Positions 17,601 to 25,870 are shown, numbered from the stretch's first letter. The stretch is 64,000 bases of DNA from Candidatus Melainabacteria bacterium (GCA_003258795.1 QHMH01000007.1:1-64000), one strand, 5' to 3'. Notes: generated by a model not told the origin, from the letters alone. Numbers and translations are program-made.

Positions 17601-18960
17601 AGATGCAGGTGCCGCTGAAGCTGTAGCAGAAATAAATGCGATGTTCTCAGCTGGTTCAGAAAAAGATTACCTTGCAATTAGAACATATTATTTGCAAAAG
17701 TATTTTCCAGAAACTATTGCAGAAGCATCAAAACATTTAAATAATCATAGTAATATAGCGCTTTTGAGTGGAACAAAAATAAATGATTCTACTTTAATTA
17801 AGCAGGATTTTGTTAAGTCAGGAACATTCTATGACAGAATGCCTGTTGCTAATTCTGATGTTAGTACAAAGCTTCAAAATTTTGGAATTTCTAATGCAGA
17901 GTTCGATAATGCGGTGAAAACTCTCGGCAAAGAGCAAGCAATGAAAAATGTTGAACTTCTTGCGCAATTAAAATCATTAAACACATTCAGAGATGCAAAA
18001 TTAACTCTTGATGAAGTTCCAAAAATTTATGAAACAATTAAAGGTCGTGCAGAAAATACAATTGATTTTGAACCAGAAAATTTGTTATCTGCATATGAAA
18101 AAACTTTGCCTGAAGAGTTGAAATTTGAAAGAGAAGTTAGCAGAGATTTGTCATTTGATGAAGCTGTAAGTATTTACAAATCTTTGAATACAGGTTACGT
18201 TCGAGCAACTGATGACAAAGCTTTAACTAATATTGGAAATAGAAAAAATATAATTTGTAAGGAAACAGAAATATCAAAAGCAAAACCAACAAACCCTCAA
18301 AATCCTCAAAGTTTTGTTGATTGCTTGATAGAAAGTAACTTGACTACAAAAGAACTTTTGAATGCTTATGACAATATGTCAAAAAGTTCTGATCCAAGAG
18401 CAAAAGAGATAATGGATGCTGTTTCTGCAAGAGAAATTAAGCTTGAAGATGCATCAGGTATGGTTGAAATGACAAATTTTGAAACCATTTATAAAAAGGC
18501 TAAAACTGATTATAATAGCCTTTCTCCAGCAGAAATCCACGGAATAACTGATACATTTAAATCAGAAGTTCGTAAAAACAAAGAATCGACAAGATTTTTT
18601 GATGGATTCTTTAATAAAGAAATATATGATTCAAAAGGAGAACTCTTGCCACAACATAAGCAAATTTCAGGTTCTGTTGACTCAATGAAAAATATTTCTA
18701 AAAAAATTCTTGGAAATAATATTGAAATAAAAGATCATGCTTTCATGAGATTGATTGATAGAGATTTAATCAACCCTACAAATGCAAATGGTAAACTTGT
18801 AAGCTTCGAAGAATTAGTTTCAGAAGCGAAATCAGCAGTAACGAAAAGCAATGGAGAAAATACAGTGTTGAAAGGCTTGTATTCAAGCGAAGGAAAAGAA
18901 ATTTCTCTAATTGTTAAAAAAACAGAAACTGGTAAATTTTCCATAGAATCATTTATGTAA
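14656..18960 (+). CDS. Large toxin-like zinc metallopeptidase (1434 residues)
   Basis: A very large, lysine-rich protein without a signal peptide, starting at GTG. Parts in order: a charged, coiled N-terminus (1-340); a glycine-rich hydrophobic stretch at about 368-410 that could insert in a membrane; a repetitive beta-like region (about 600-890); a zincin site H923-E-L-G-H927 with a downstream A-A-E988-x3-E992 helix that could supply the third ligand; a helical region; and a C-terminal module with D-H1361-AFM-R1365. Residues of roughly 790-1040 are paralogous to the protein at 42020. The layout recalls polymorphic toxins; secretion route and target are unknown. No immunity gene is recognised, but the unknown gene at 19145 follows. 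Confidence 0.65.
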   Translation: MDFLKITKSNIKNEKIISEKKSGKDSDASIKAQSEVSEFEKNQNDIREFDIKGDTSIEYLETLENNSAIPYNERIKIKKQKENIKKSNNPEREALRKNTTDTLETFLQTGKETLKEQDKEDGIVAKTANKVREFFGAKATKKNVQAQFEEQENFIEDLKNASSDEEFAEIYKKGTGVDYNPEKIEEFVKVKQYSSIAQSGLAKCSEFEETLSKETLTGEDLINATQKYFSCSKEEAIDRLNEYAKKNSTEYRSCSFDKDGNLTVETLNPYRLKEKIKRTYKPNEVGSENQSHKEGDVLSQAYISFRGYAKDCTKEFGKNFEKATGKSLKEVSDDYTKTAKEALGNSGFNGELVKQYCEKQETVADRVSTGVSIAGMGMMVGGYAAVPVTGGASLVVAQVGTGMAIGGQFADEALDLVDEVTSENGLSKEEGLALLKETATDAALISSGFAINKVSNGVNQLVLTKLGSKVVAKTAEVGADAAMGLYADYIITGDIDIQGEGLSQGMAIISGISLGKAAKIKSTKVKANGVKTDLSDIKNPVKTHHAPLEAKNVSDMSLIEKTARGVDTPQKIITLDSIAENKQIIKDVNNKVNIVSDYDGEFTRIPQKDGYIESEVKSFGPYGGKEKVTEYNSKENSYKITETETRGSHWDMTEKNVTVKDRKYAPNGELKSETTTKTSYSIEENKDVFKHEELTCIDYIHGSKIEAKYAVDGLNRRSLQSQTRTYTNPKTGKMETQVLEMSDVSGVYNSKIIDANGNEKIESFAKKNPDGSIRVEKNLESIYGTKTKYLYEASSDNSSVKSFYQIISDDGKVLSTVDREFTRIDSTRSRSSVNGHEYLMTKVNDGIEVYDVATEKTTQIKYSDILKEDSNGMRSFVDKMSADQLLDLKNRDVKLSPTKTANSYFNTTSGDLVTEYDLFTFSHELGHAKDVSYVSHKKEYAIAENDNFRKTFDREKAEFKKAFPDVQEEYIDYFIKGPYGDADAGAAEAVAEINAMFSAGSEKDYLAIRTYYLQKYFPETIAEASKHLNNHSNIALLSGTKINDSTLIKQDFVKSGTFYDRMPVANSDVSTKLQNFGISNAEFDNAVKTLGKEQAMKNVELLAQLKSLNTFRDAKLTLDEVPKIYETIKGRAENTIDFEPENLLSAYEKTLPEELKFEREVSRDLSFDEAVSIYKSLNTGYVRATDDKALTNIGNRKNIICKETEISKAKPTNPQNPQSFVDCLIESNLTTKELLNAYDNMSKSSDPRAKEIMDAVSAREIKLEDASGMVEMTNFETIYKKAKTDYNSLSPAEIHGITDTFKSEVRKNKESTRFFDGFFNKEIYDSKGELLPQHKQISGSVDSMKNISKKILGNNIEIKDHAFMRLIDRDLINPTNANGKLVSFEELVSEAKSAVTKSNGENTVLKGLYSSEGKEISLIVKKTETGKFSIESFM

Positions 18961-19144
18961 CGGATAAAAGTTCTTCTATTTTTTGCTACTGTATAAAATG
19001 TAAAATACGGTCAAAAGTGCTGTGTTTTCAGAGTTTTGATAATGTAAAGAAATGTTTCAGAAAATAGGAAAATCTTTCAAAATTTATCAATATTTCAAAA
19101 GAAAAATTGTTAATATACATGTAAGGATTTAAGAGGATTATTCT

Positions 19145-20095
19145 GTGGGCATAGGCATAGAAACTAATTTATCTTTAATTTGTTCAGCATTTAACATCAG
19201 TTACAAAAAAATAACTGAAGAATATGCTGGCATGTCCGTTAGTGAAATCATGACAAAAGAAGCTGAAGCGGGCAATACGCTTGCGGCTAATTTTGACGAA
19301 CAGATTCTCAAAGATCCTAAAAAACTTATTGAATTTATACAATTAAATAATCCTTCAAATAAATATGCAATCCTTTCAAACATGAATGAAGCAGATTTAG
19401 ATGAACTGCTTCCGTTCTTGCAATCAGATGACATGATTATGGGGCTTAATTTCTTTACTCAAGATAAATTACTTGAGCTTTTGACAACATTACCTGCCGA
19501 ACAATTGGTAAATGTTACTTTGCAAATGTTTTCACTTGAACATTTGATGGCACTTATGCCTGCTAAAGAAATAGATAAAGTTCTTGATAAAACAGAAATG
19601 AAAGAAAAGAAAAGTCTTGAAGCGGAATGTTTGAAAAAGCTTCCTCCAGAAATCTTGGCACAGGTAATAGAGGCTGTTACTGGACAAGTTGCGGCTGGGG
19701 TTGGAAATGTTGGACTTGACGGAAAAGTTAATTTCGACAAAGAAAAACTCTATGGACAAATAGATGGTTTTGATAAAGATACCTTCCAAGAGGCTTTATT
19801 CTGTATTCCTCCTGCGCATAAACAAATGTTTATGTTTGAGATGGCAAAAGAAGAACCAGAAATTTTACAATTGTTTAGCCCAACAGCATTTACTTCAATA
19901 ATTGCAGATAAAAAGCAAAAAAATGACATAATAAACGCATCTGTAGTAATTGAAGATGAACAATTGATGCAAATGACAGGACAATTGCCAAGAGAACTAA
20001 TGGCAGTAGTTTTAACACAAATTGACACAGAAGACTTTGCAGAAGTACTACAAAAGAACTTTAAAGACGTTTTGGGTCAACTATCATTTTCATAA
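19145..20095 (+). CDS. Conserved-looking helical protein of unknown function (316 residues)
   Basis: I do not recognise this protein. It starts at GTG with GAGGA upstream. It has no signal peptide or membrane helix. The middle (about residues 85-185) is built of short helix pairs with L-L-x-x-L-P-x-E-x-L patterns (LLPFLQSDD, LLTTLPAEQL, LMALMPAKEI, LKKLPPEIL), reminiscent of the helical repeats of MgtE-N and FliG-type domains. The second half, around FDKDTFQEALFCIPP, continues the pattern. It lies 184 bases after the large metallopeptidase gene and converges with cinA-C, overlapping it by six bases at the stop codons. A protein-interaction role is a guess. Confidence 0.6.
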   Translation: MGIGIETNLSLICSAFNISYKKITEEYAGMSVSEIMTKEAEAGNTLAANFDEQILKDPKKLIEFIQLNNPSNKYAILSNMNEADLDELLPFLQSDDMIMGLNFFTQDKLLELLTTLPAEQLVNVTLQMFSLEHLMALMPAKEIDKVLDKTEMKEKKSLEAECLKKLPPEILAQVIEAVTGQVAAGVGNVGLDGKVNFDKEKLYGQIDGFDKDTFQEALFCIPPAHKQMFMFEMAKEEPEILQLFSPTAFTSIIADKKQKNDIINASVVIEDEQLMQMTGQLPRELMAVVLTQIDTEDFAEVLQKNFKDVLGQLSFS

Positions 20096-20608
20096 ATTTT
20101 GCAAAAATTCAAGAAGGAATTCAAGTGCTTTTTGAGAAAATGCAAATTTCATCAACTTTCTTTTGTAATGGTGTTTTATGTTAATTTGCTTGATTAGTAG
20201 AAGGTCTTTATTTTTAATTCCCAAAAACATTGTACCTACTGGTTTTGTTGGAGTCCCGCCAGTTGGACCGGCAATACCGGTTGTGCATAAAGCAATGTCA
20301 CATCCAGTTTGTTTATATAATCCATCTGCCATTTCCATTGCACATTGTTCACTTACGGCACCAAAGGTATTGAGAGTTTCTGCTGAAACATTTAGAATTT
20401 TTGTTTTAGCCTCATTTGCGTATGTAACATAATTTTCTTTTATGTATGCAGAACTTCCTGATACATCAGTTAGTCGTGAGCTCACAAGTCCACCAGTGCA
20501 TGATTCTGCAGTGGAAACGGTTAAACCCTTTTGAAGTAATAATTTTGCAATTTTATACTCTGTTTTGGGAAATAATTTATTGATGAATAATTTTAAAGTA
20601 GAAATCAT
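20090..20608 (-). CDS. pncC: CinA C-terminal (nicotinamide-nucleotide amidase) protein
   Basis: A 172-residue stand-alone CinA-C domain. Family signatures are STAESCTGGLVSSRLTDVSGSS near residues 32-53, FGAVSEQCAMEMADG near 85-99, and TTGIAGPTGGTPTKPVGT near 109-126. Such proteins deamidate nicotinamide mononucleotide in the pyridine-nucleotide salvage cycle and act in the cytoplasm. Here the N-terminal MoCF-like domain found in full-length CinA is absent, as in many single-domain PncC proteins. The first 14 residues are an extra lysine-rich lead-in. It is convergent with the 19145 gene. Confidence 0.9.
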   Translation of the reverse strand: MISTLKLFINKLFPKTEYKIAKLLLQKGLTVSTAESCTGGLVSSRLTDVSGSSAYIKENYVTYANEAKTKILNVSAETLNTFGAVSEQCAMEMADGLYKQTGCDIALCTTGIAGPTGGTPTKPVGTMFLGIKNKDLLLIKQINIKHHYKRKLMKFAFSQKALEFLLEFLQNL

Positions 20609-20728
20609 AACGAAATATTAGAACTTAAAATAATTCATGTCAACACAGATTATGTCAAAGAAAAAGGCTATAATTTCATATATATTACAAAATATTAAAA
20701 GAAAACCGAAAAAACCCGAAAAACCATG

Positions 20729-20757
20729 TTGACAGTAAAAAATGTTTGTCATACGAT
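20729..20757 (+). promoter_or_regulatory. Promoter of the ribosomal-protein operon
   Basis: TTGACA at 20729-20734, a 17-base spacer and TACGAT at 20752-20757, upstream of rpsJ. The leader of about 70 bases includes a small hairpin (AAGGC and GCCTT around 20792-20811), which may contribute to translational control. No other promoter of this quality is seen before rplR. Confidence 0.8.
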
Positions 20758-20831
20758 AGTTTAGACTTGATGTATACATTCATGTAGAAATCAAGGCGGA
20801 AGTAATAGCCTTAAAAGATAAAGGAAAAGAT

Positions 20832-21149
20832 ATGGCAAGCAACACAAAATCAAGAATCAGAGTTTGTTTAAAGGCATACGATCACAAGTTGATCGATGTT
20901 TCTGCGGACAAAATTATTGAAACAGCAAAAAGTACAGATGCGAAAGTTGCGGGTCCTATTCCTTTGCCTACAAAAAGACGTATATATTGCGTTCTTCGTT
21001 CGCCTCACGTTGATAAAAAATCAAGAGAGCATTTTGAAATAAGAACACATAAGAGAATTATCGATATATACGAAGCTAACCAACAAACTACCGAAGGGTT
21101 GAGCCGTTTGGATCTCCCAGCAGGCGTAGATATCGAAGTAAAACTCTAA
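20832..21149 (+). CDS. rpsJ: 30S ribosomal protein S10
   Basis: A 105-residue S10, normal length. It contains RVCLKAYDHKLID at the start and the S10 signature GPIPLPTKRRIYCVLRSPHVDKKSREHFE, which includes the NusB-contact loop. It opens the operon, 75 bases after the promoter -10 box, with AAAGGAAAAG as ribosome-binding site. S10 is part of the 30S head and also joins antitermination complexes. The 139-base gap to rplC is unusually long for this operon. Confidence 0.98.
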   Translation: MASNTKSRIRVCLKAYDHKLIDVSADKIIETAKSTDAKVAGPIPLPTKRRIYCVLRSPHVDKKSREHFEIRTHKRIIDIYEANQQTTEGLSRLDLPAGVDIEVKL

Positions 21150-21288
21150 AAAACAACGAATACATTATGAAAATAATGTGATCTACGGAATTGCATATCG
21201 GCAGTTCGGGCAAAAGGAAAAAGGTAACGTAGCGCTCACAAGAAAAAGCAGAATGGTAGGAATATCATGATGCCGGAAAGGAAGAAAA
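21150..21288 (+). other. Spacer between rpsJ and rplC with a GAAA-capped hairpin
   Basis: No coding frame is supported. ACATTAT-GAAA-ATAATGT at 21162-21179 forms a seven-pair stem closed by a GNRA-type tetraloop, and AAAGGAAAAAGG and GGAAAGGAAG purine runs follow before the rplC ATG. An RNA control element acting on rplC-rplD is possible because L4 often autoregulates this operon, but no match to a known leader is visible. Confidence 0.35.
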
Positions 21289-21924
21289 ATGACACTTGGA
21301 ATAATTGGTGAAAAGTTAGGGATGACTCAAATTTATGACGAACAAGGAGTTGTAATTCCTGTTACTGTTGTAAAAGTTAATCCTACAGTTGTGACTCAAG
21401 TAAAGACTCAAGAAAAAGACGGTTACAATGCAATTCAAGTTGCAACCGTTGCAGCTAAAGAAAAACACTTGACTAAAGCACAAATTGGACACTTCAAGAA
21501 AAACAATCTTGAAAATTACAGACATTTGCAAGAGTTCAGAGTAGATAATCCTCAAGATTATCAAGTTGGACAATCTGTAGACTTAAGCATTTTGTCAGAT
21601 GTTAAAAAGGTAGATGTTACTGGTAAATCAATTGGTAAAGGTTTTCAAGGTACAGTAAAGAGATGGAACTTTGGAAGAGGACCAATGGGTCATGGTTCAA
21701 AAAACCATAGAGAACCTGGTTCTATCGGTGCTGGTACAACTCCTGGACGTGTTATCAAAGGAAAGAGAATGGCTGGTAACATGGGCAATGAAAGAGTAAC
21801 AATCAAGAAATTGACATTGGTTAAAGTTGACAGCGAAAATTCGTTGATTTTGATCAAGGGTGCTGTTCCAGGTTGTGAAGGAAGATTGATAACAATAAAA
21901 CCTTCAAGAACAAAATGGAATTAG
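21289..21924 (+). CDS. rplC: 50S ribosomal protein L3
   Basis: A 211-residue L3 of bacterial length. It starts with LGIIGEKLGMTQIYDEQG, and the signature KGFQGTVKRWNFGRGPMGHGS lies near residues 118-138, followed by HREPGSIGAGTTPGRV. L3 is an early assembly protein of the large subunit and its central loop reaches toward the peptidyl-transferase centre. GGAAGAAAA precedes the ATG. It is the second gene of the operon, 34 bases before rplD. Confidence 0.98.
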   Translation: MTLGIIGEKLGMTQIYDEQGVVIPVTVVKVNPTVVTQVKTQEKDGYNAIQVATVAAKEKHLTKAQIGHFKKNNLENYRHLQEFRVDNPQDYQVGQSVDLSILSDVKKVDVTGKSIGKGFQGTVKRWNFGRGPMGHGSKNHREPGSIGAGTTPGRVIKGKRMAGNMGNERVTIKKLTLVKVDSENSLILIKGAVPGCEGRLITIKPSRTKWN

Positions 21925-21958
21925 TAAAGATAAAGATTAACAATAAAGGAATAAACAA

Positions 21959-22582
21959 ATGACAGAAATATTAAGTACAAACGGAAAATCAGTAGGGGAA
22001 ATCGCACTTTCAAAAGAAGTGTTTGAAGTTGAACCTAACTTACACTTGATGCATTTGGCTTTGAGAAGACAATTGAATAACGCAAGACAAGGTTCTGCTT
22101 GTGCAAAGACAAGAGCAGAAGTTTCTGGTGGTGGTAAAAAACCTTGGAAACAAAAAGGAACTGGTAGAGCAAGAGCTGGTTCATTGAGATCACCTTTATT
22201 TGCAGGTGGTGGTGTTATATTTGGACCAAAACCAAGAGATTATTCTTTTGCAATGCCTCAAAAAATGAGAAAAGCTGCATTGAAATCAGCATTATCAGCA
22301 ATTGTTGAAAAATTGGTTGTTGTTAAAGATTTCTCTGAAATTAAAGAAGCAAAAACAAAAGAAATGGTACAAGCATTAAATGCATTGAAAGTAAGCGGAA
22401 AAATCTTAATTGTAGCAGATACAAAGAGTGCAGAAAATCAATATTTGGAATTATCATCAAGAAATATTCCATCAGTAAGATTGATATTGCCGTCAAACTT
22501 GAATGTAAAAGATTTATTGGAAGCTGACTCTGTTATCATGACAGAAGCAGCAGTTAACGATGTAACTGAAAGGTTGAAATAA
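21959..22582 (+). CDS. rplD: 50S ribosomal protein L4
   Basis: A 207-residue L4. Recognised by NARQGSACAKTRAEVSGGGKKP followed by WKQKGTGRARAGSLRSP, the conserved loop lining the exit tunnel, and a C-terminal Rossmann-like half. In several bacteria L4 represses its own operon; whether this occurs here is unknown. Its stop codon overlaps the rplW start by one base, implying coupled translation. Confidence 0.98.
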   Translation: MTEILSTNGKSVGEIALSKEVFEVEPNLHLMHLALRRQLNNARQGSACAKTRAEVSGGGKKPWKQKGTGRARAGSLRSPLFAGGGVIFGPKPRDYSFAMPQKMRKAALKSALSAIVEKLVVVKDFSEIKEAKTKEMVQALNALKVSGKILIVADTKSAENQYLELSSRNIPSVRLILPSNLNVKDLLEADSVIMTEAAVNDVTERLK

Positions 22583-22884
22583 TGGAAAGAACAAATACTG
22601 AAAAGTTATATGATGTAATCAAACAACCTTTGATAACTGAAAAAACAATGACACAAGTTGCTTTGGGTCAATACACATTTGAAGTTGTTAAAGATGCGAC
22701 AAAAATTGAAATCGCAAAAGCTGTTGAGTTAGCTTTTCCAGGAAGAAAGGTTAAAAAAGTAAGAACAGTTTATATGCCATCACATGCAAAGAGAATGGGA
22801 TATAAAGCTGGAAGAACTCAATCAAGCAGAAAAGCAATCGTGACTATCGAAGGAGATCCGATTGAAGAATTAGCAGGTGCTTAA
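22582..22884 (+). CDS. rplW: 50S ribosomal protein L23
   Basis: A 100-residue L23. It contains LYDVIKQPLITEKTM at the N-terminus, YTFEVVKDATKIEIAKAVE, and VKKVRTVYMPSHAKRMG. L23 lies at the tunnel exit and docks trigger factor and the signal recognition particle. It begins within the rplD stop codon. A small hairpin (GACTC...GAGTC) occupies the 61-base gap before rplB. Confidence 0.98.
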   Translation: MERTNTEKLYDVIKQPLITEKTMTQVALGQYTFEVVKDATKIEIAKAVELAFPGRKVKKVRTVYMPSHAKRMGYKAGRTQSSRKAIVTIEGDPIEELAGA

Positions 22885-22945
22885 TGCGAAAAGACTCTGA
22901 AGGGAGTCAGTGATGCGTTAAGGGAATAAATAAGGAAATAGGAAA

Positions 22946-23779
22946 ATGGCAATAAAAAAATTAAATCCGACATCAGCAGGACAAAGAGGAATGACAAAGA
23001 GTGATTATCAAGAAATCACAACTTCAACTCCTGAAAAGTCATTGTTGAAACCATTAAGAAAAAAAGCAGGAAGAAATAACACAGGTAGAATTACATGTCG
23101 TCATAAAGGTGGCGGTGTAAAACAAGCTTATCGTGTTATTGATTTCAAACGTGATAAAACTAATGTTCCGGGAACAGTAAAAACAATCGAATACGATCCA
23201 AACAGAAACGTAAGAATTTCTCTTGTATACTATGCAGATGGTGAAAAGAGATATATCTTGACACCAGATGGATTGAATGTTGGTGATGTTATCGTATCTG
23301 GTCCTGATGCACACATTCAAGTGGGAAATGCACTTCCTCTTGAAATGATTCCTTTAGGTACAATGATTCACAACATTGAGTTGGAACCTGGAAGAGGCGG
23401 AATATTAGTTCGTTCAGCAGGTAACGCAGCTCAATTGATGGCAAAAGAAGGCGAATATGTAACAATCAAGTTGCCATCTTCTGAAATGAGAATGATAAGA
23501 AAAACTTGTCTTGCAACAATAGGTGTTTTGGGAAATGCAGAATACAAAAACATCAAAATTGGTAAAGCAGGAAGAAAAAGATACATGGGTATCAAGCCTA
23601 CAGTAAGAGGTGTTACGATGAACCCTTGTGATCACCCTCACGGTGGTGGTGAAGGTAAAACTGGTCCTGGTGGAAATCCAAAAACACCTTGGGGTAAACC
23701 AGCATTGGGTGCTAAAACAAGAAATGCGAAAAAAGCTTCTAACAAGTTTATCGTAAGAAGAAGAAAAAAATCAAGATAA
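22946..23779 (+). CDS. rplB: 50S ribosomal protein L2
   Basis: A 277-residue L2, normal length. Signatures: SAGQRGMTKSDYQEITT near the start, GRITCRHKGGGVKQAYRVIDF in the OB domain, and the C-terminal MNPCDHPHGGGEGKTG, whose histidine is near the peptidyl-transferase centre. AAGGAAATAGG precedes the ATG. It is among the most conserved proteins in the window and useful for placing the organism. Confidence 0.99.
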   Translation: MAIKKLNPTSAGQRGMTKSDYQEITTSTPEKSLLKPLRKKAGRNNTGRITCRHKGGGVKQAYRVIDFKRDKTNVPGTVKTIEYDPNRNVRISLVYYADGEKRYILTPDGLNVGDVIVSGPDAHIQVGNALPLEMIPLGTMIHNIELEPGRGGILVRSAGNAAQLMAKEGEYVTIKLPSSEMRMIRKTCLATIGVLGNAEYKNIKIGKAGRKRYMGIKPTVRGVTMNPCDHPHGGGEGKTGPGGNPKTPWGKPALGAKTRNAKKASNKFIVRRRKKSR

Positions 23780-23811
23780 TAAACAAATAAAGAAATAAAC
23801 AAGGAGAAAAA

Positions 23812-24090
23812 ATGGCACGTTCATTAAAAAAAGGTCCGTACGTTGAAGACGCATTGATGAAGAAAATATCAAAAATGAATGATAATTCCGAAAAGAAAGT
23901 TGTAAAAACTTGGTCGAGAGCATCAATGATTATTCCTGATATGTTGGGACATACAATAGCCGTACATAACGGAAAGACTCACGTTCCCGTATATGTAACG
24001 GAACAAATGATAGGACATAAGTTGGGTGAATTTGCACCGACAAGAATGTACAGAGGTCACGCAGCCGATAAGACGGCAAAACGTAAATAA
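23812..24090 (+). CDS. rpsS: 30S ribosomal protein S19
   Basis: A 92-residue S19. It begins ARSLKKGPYVEDALMKKI and includes WSRASMIIPDMLGHTIAVHNG and HKLGEFAPTRMYRGH. S19 sits in the 30S head with S13. AAGGAGAAAA lies before the ATG. The rplV start follows 19 bases after its stop. Confidence 0.98.
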   Translation: MARSLKKGPYVEDALMKKISKMNDNSEKKVVKTWSRASMIIPDMLGHTIAVHNGKTHVPVYVTEQMIGHKLGEFAPTRMYRGHAADKTAKRK

Positions 24091-24109
24091 TAGACAAAGG
24101 ATCAGAACA

Positions 24110-24445
24110 ATGGAAGCAAAATCAAGACAAACCGATATAAAAATGACAGCAAGAAAACTTCGTAGAGTAATAAACGAAGTTAGAGGAAAAGCTGTTGTTG
24201 ATGCACAAACTATGTTACGCTTTATGCCTTACTTCGCAGCAAGGGTTGTAGAAGCAAACTTGAAAGCGGCAGTTGCTAATGCAAAAGAACAATTTGGTGT
24301 TTCTCCAGAAAGTTTGAAAGTTTCTGAAATATATGCAGATGAAAGTAAAACTTACAGAAGAGGAAAACCAAGAGCACAAGGTCGTATTTACAAAAGACTT
24401 AACCGTACATCTCATTTAACGGTTAAAGTAAGTGACGGCAAATAG
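24110..24445 (+). CDS. rplV: 50S ribosomal protein L22
   Basis: A 111-residue L22. I start it at the ATG at 24110 (MEAKSRQTDIKM) because the longer open frame would overlap rpsS and add 28 residues unlike the family; AAAGGAT precedes it. Visible signatures are TARKLRRVINEVRGK and YADESKTYRRGKPRAQGR, the latter leading into the loop that lines the exit tunnel. Length matches the bacterial norm. Confidence 0.97.
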   Translation: MEAKSRQTDIKMTARKLRRVINEVRGKAVVDAQTMLRFMPYFAARVVEANLKAAVANAKEQFGVSPESLKVSEIYADESKTYRRGKPRAQGRIYKRLNRTSHLTVKVSDGK

Positions 24446-24486
24446 TAAACAGAAAAGAACAAATTTCAAATAGAGGAAAAGAAGAA

Positions 24487-25209
24487 ATGGGACAAAAAAC
24501 ACATCCGACAGGATTTAGAGTAGGAATAATCAAACCTTGGGTAAGTACTTGGTACGCAAAGGTTAGAGATTATGCCGAATTTGTTGCAGAAGATGCAAAA
24601 ATAAGAAAATTCGTTAAGAAAAAATTATATACAGCAGGTATATCAAGAATTTTAATCGACAGAAAAGCTCAAAACACAACAATCACAGTTGTAACAGCAA
24701 AACCGGGGATTGTTGTTGGTAGAGGCGGTCAAGGTATTGAAGAATTGAAAAAAGAAGTTTCAGCCTACCTTAAAAAACCTGTATTGGTTAATGTTGTCGA
24801 AGTCGCAAGAATAGATGTTGATGCTCAACTTGTTTCAGAATCAATCGCTTTGCAATTGGAAAAACGTATTGCATTTAGAAGAGCAATGAAACAAGCAATG
24901 CAAAGAACAATGAGAGCAGGAGCTCAAGGTATTAAAGTTATGGTATCAGGTCGTTTAGGTGGAGCAGAAATTGCACGTTCTGAATGGGCTAAAGAAGGAA
25001 GAATTCCTCTTCAAACATTGAGAGCTGATGTTGATTTTGGTTTTGCTGAAGCTGATACTGTAATGGGCAAAATTGGTGTTAAGGTTTGGATTTTCAAAGG
25101 AAACCTTATGCCAAATGAACAAGCTGATTTGAATATTAAAGCTGCTAAGAAGTCTAATTCTGGAGAAAAATCTGGAAGATCAAGACGTAAAGCAATTGAA
25201 ACAGAATAG
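24487..25209 (+). CDS. rpsC: 30S ribosomal protein S3
   Basis: A 240-residue S3. It begins GQKTHPTGFRVGIIKPW, has a KH domain with VVGRGGQGIEELKKE near 77-91, and the C-terminal VMVSGRLGGAEIARSEW with GRIPLQTLRADVDFG. It forms the mRNA entry channel with S4 and S5. A short basic, serine-rich tail (GEKSGRSRRKAIE) ends the protein. AGAGGAAAAG precedes the ATG. Confidence 0.98.
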   Translation: MGQKTHPTGFRVGIIKPWVSTWYAKVRDYAEFVAEDAKIRKFVKKKLYTAGISRILIDRKAQNTTITVVTAKPGIVVGRGGQGIEELKKEVSAYLKKPVLVNVVEVARIDVDAQLVSESIALQLEKRIAFRRAMKQAMQRTMRAGAQGIKVMVSGRLGGAEIARSEWAKEGRIPLQTLRADVDFGFAEADTVMGKIGVKVWIFKGNLMPNEQADLNIKAAKKSNSGEKSGRSRRKAIETE

Positions 25210-25239
25210 AAAATACAAAAACATAAAGGGTTAAGAAAA

Positions 25240-25659
25240 ATGTTAATGCCGAAAAAAACAAAATATCGTAAAATGATGAAGGGTCGTATGAAAGGAACCG
25301 AAACAAGAGGGACACAACTTGAATTCGGAAAATACGCACTTCAAGCAGTAGAACCAGGCTGGATTACCAGTCGTCAAATAGAAGCCGCAAGACGTGCTAT
25401 GACTCGTGAAATTAAACGTGGCGGTAATGTTTGGATTAAAATATTCCCAGATAAACCAATTACTGCAAAACCTGCTGAAACTCGTATGGGTTCAGGAAAG
25501 GGCAACGTAGAGTATTGGGTTGCTGTTGTTAAACCAAACAGAATTCTGTTTGAACTTGATTACTTTGACAGAAGTGTTGCAGTACATGCTTTGGAACTTG
25601 CAGCTCAAAAACTTCCTATCAAAGTTAAGGTAGTTGAAAAAGACAAAGCAGAAGCGTAA
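25240..25659 (+). CDS. rplP: 50S ribosomal protein L16
   Basis: A 139-residue L16. It starts MLMPKKTKYRKMMKGRMKG, matching the family start MLxPKRTK and fixing the ATG. TSRQIEAARRAMTREIKRGG and KPAETRMGSGKGNVEYWVAVV follow. L16 organises the A-site region of the large subunit. The open frame of rpmC begins within it, but the real rpmC start lies after its stop. Confidence 0.98.
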   Translation: MLMPKKTKYRKMMKGRMKGTETRGTQLEFGKYALQAVEPGWITSRQIEAARRAMTREIKRGGNVWIKIFPDKPITAKPAETRMGSGKGNVEYWVAVVKPNRILFELDYFDRSVAVHALELAAQKLPIKVKVVEKDKAEA

Positions 25660-25672
25660 GGGGATTACAGAA

Positions 25673-25870
25673 ATGAAATTGCAAGAAATGCGTGAAAAAT
25701 CTATAGATGAGTTAAAAGCTGCAATCGTTGATTACAAAAAACAATTGTTTGATTTAAGATTGCAAAAAGCAACTCACAAATTGGAAAAAACTGCATCGAT
25801 CTCAACAACAAAAAGATTGATTGCACAAGCGAAGACAGTAATAAGAGAAAAAGAGGTAACAAATGCCTAA
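25673..25870 (+). CDS. rpmC: 50S ribosomal protein L29
   Basis: A 65-residue L29. I start at the ATG at 25673 (MKLQEMREKSIDEL), preceded by AAGGGGATT, because upstream codons overlap rplP and do not resemble the family. The two-helix signature QLFDLRLQKATHKLEKTA is present. It overlaps rpsQ by eight bases, suggesting translational coupling. Confidence 0.96.
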   Translation: MKLQEMREKSIDELKAAIVDYKKQLFDLRLQKATHKLEKTASISTTKRLIAQAKTVIREKEVTNA

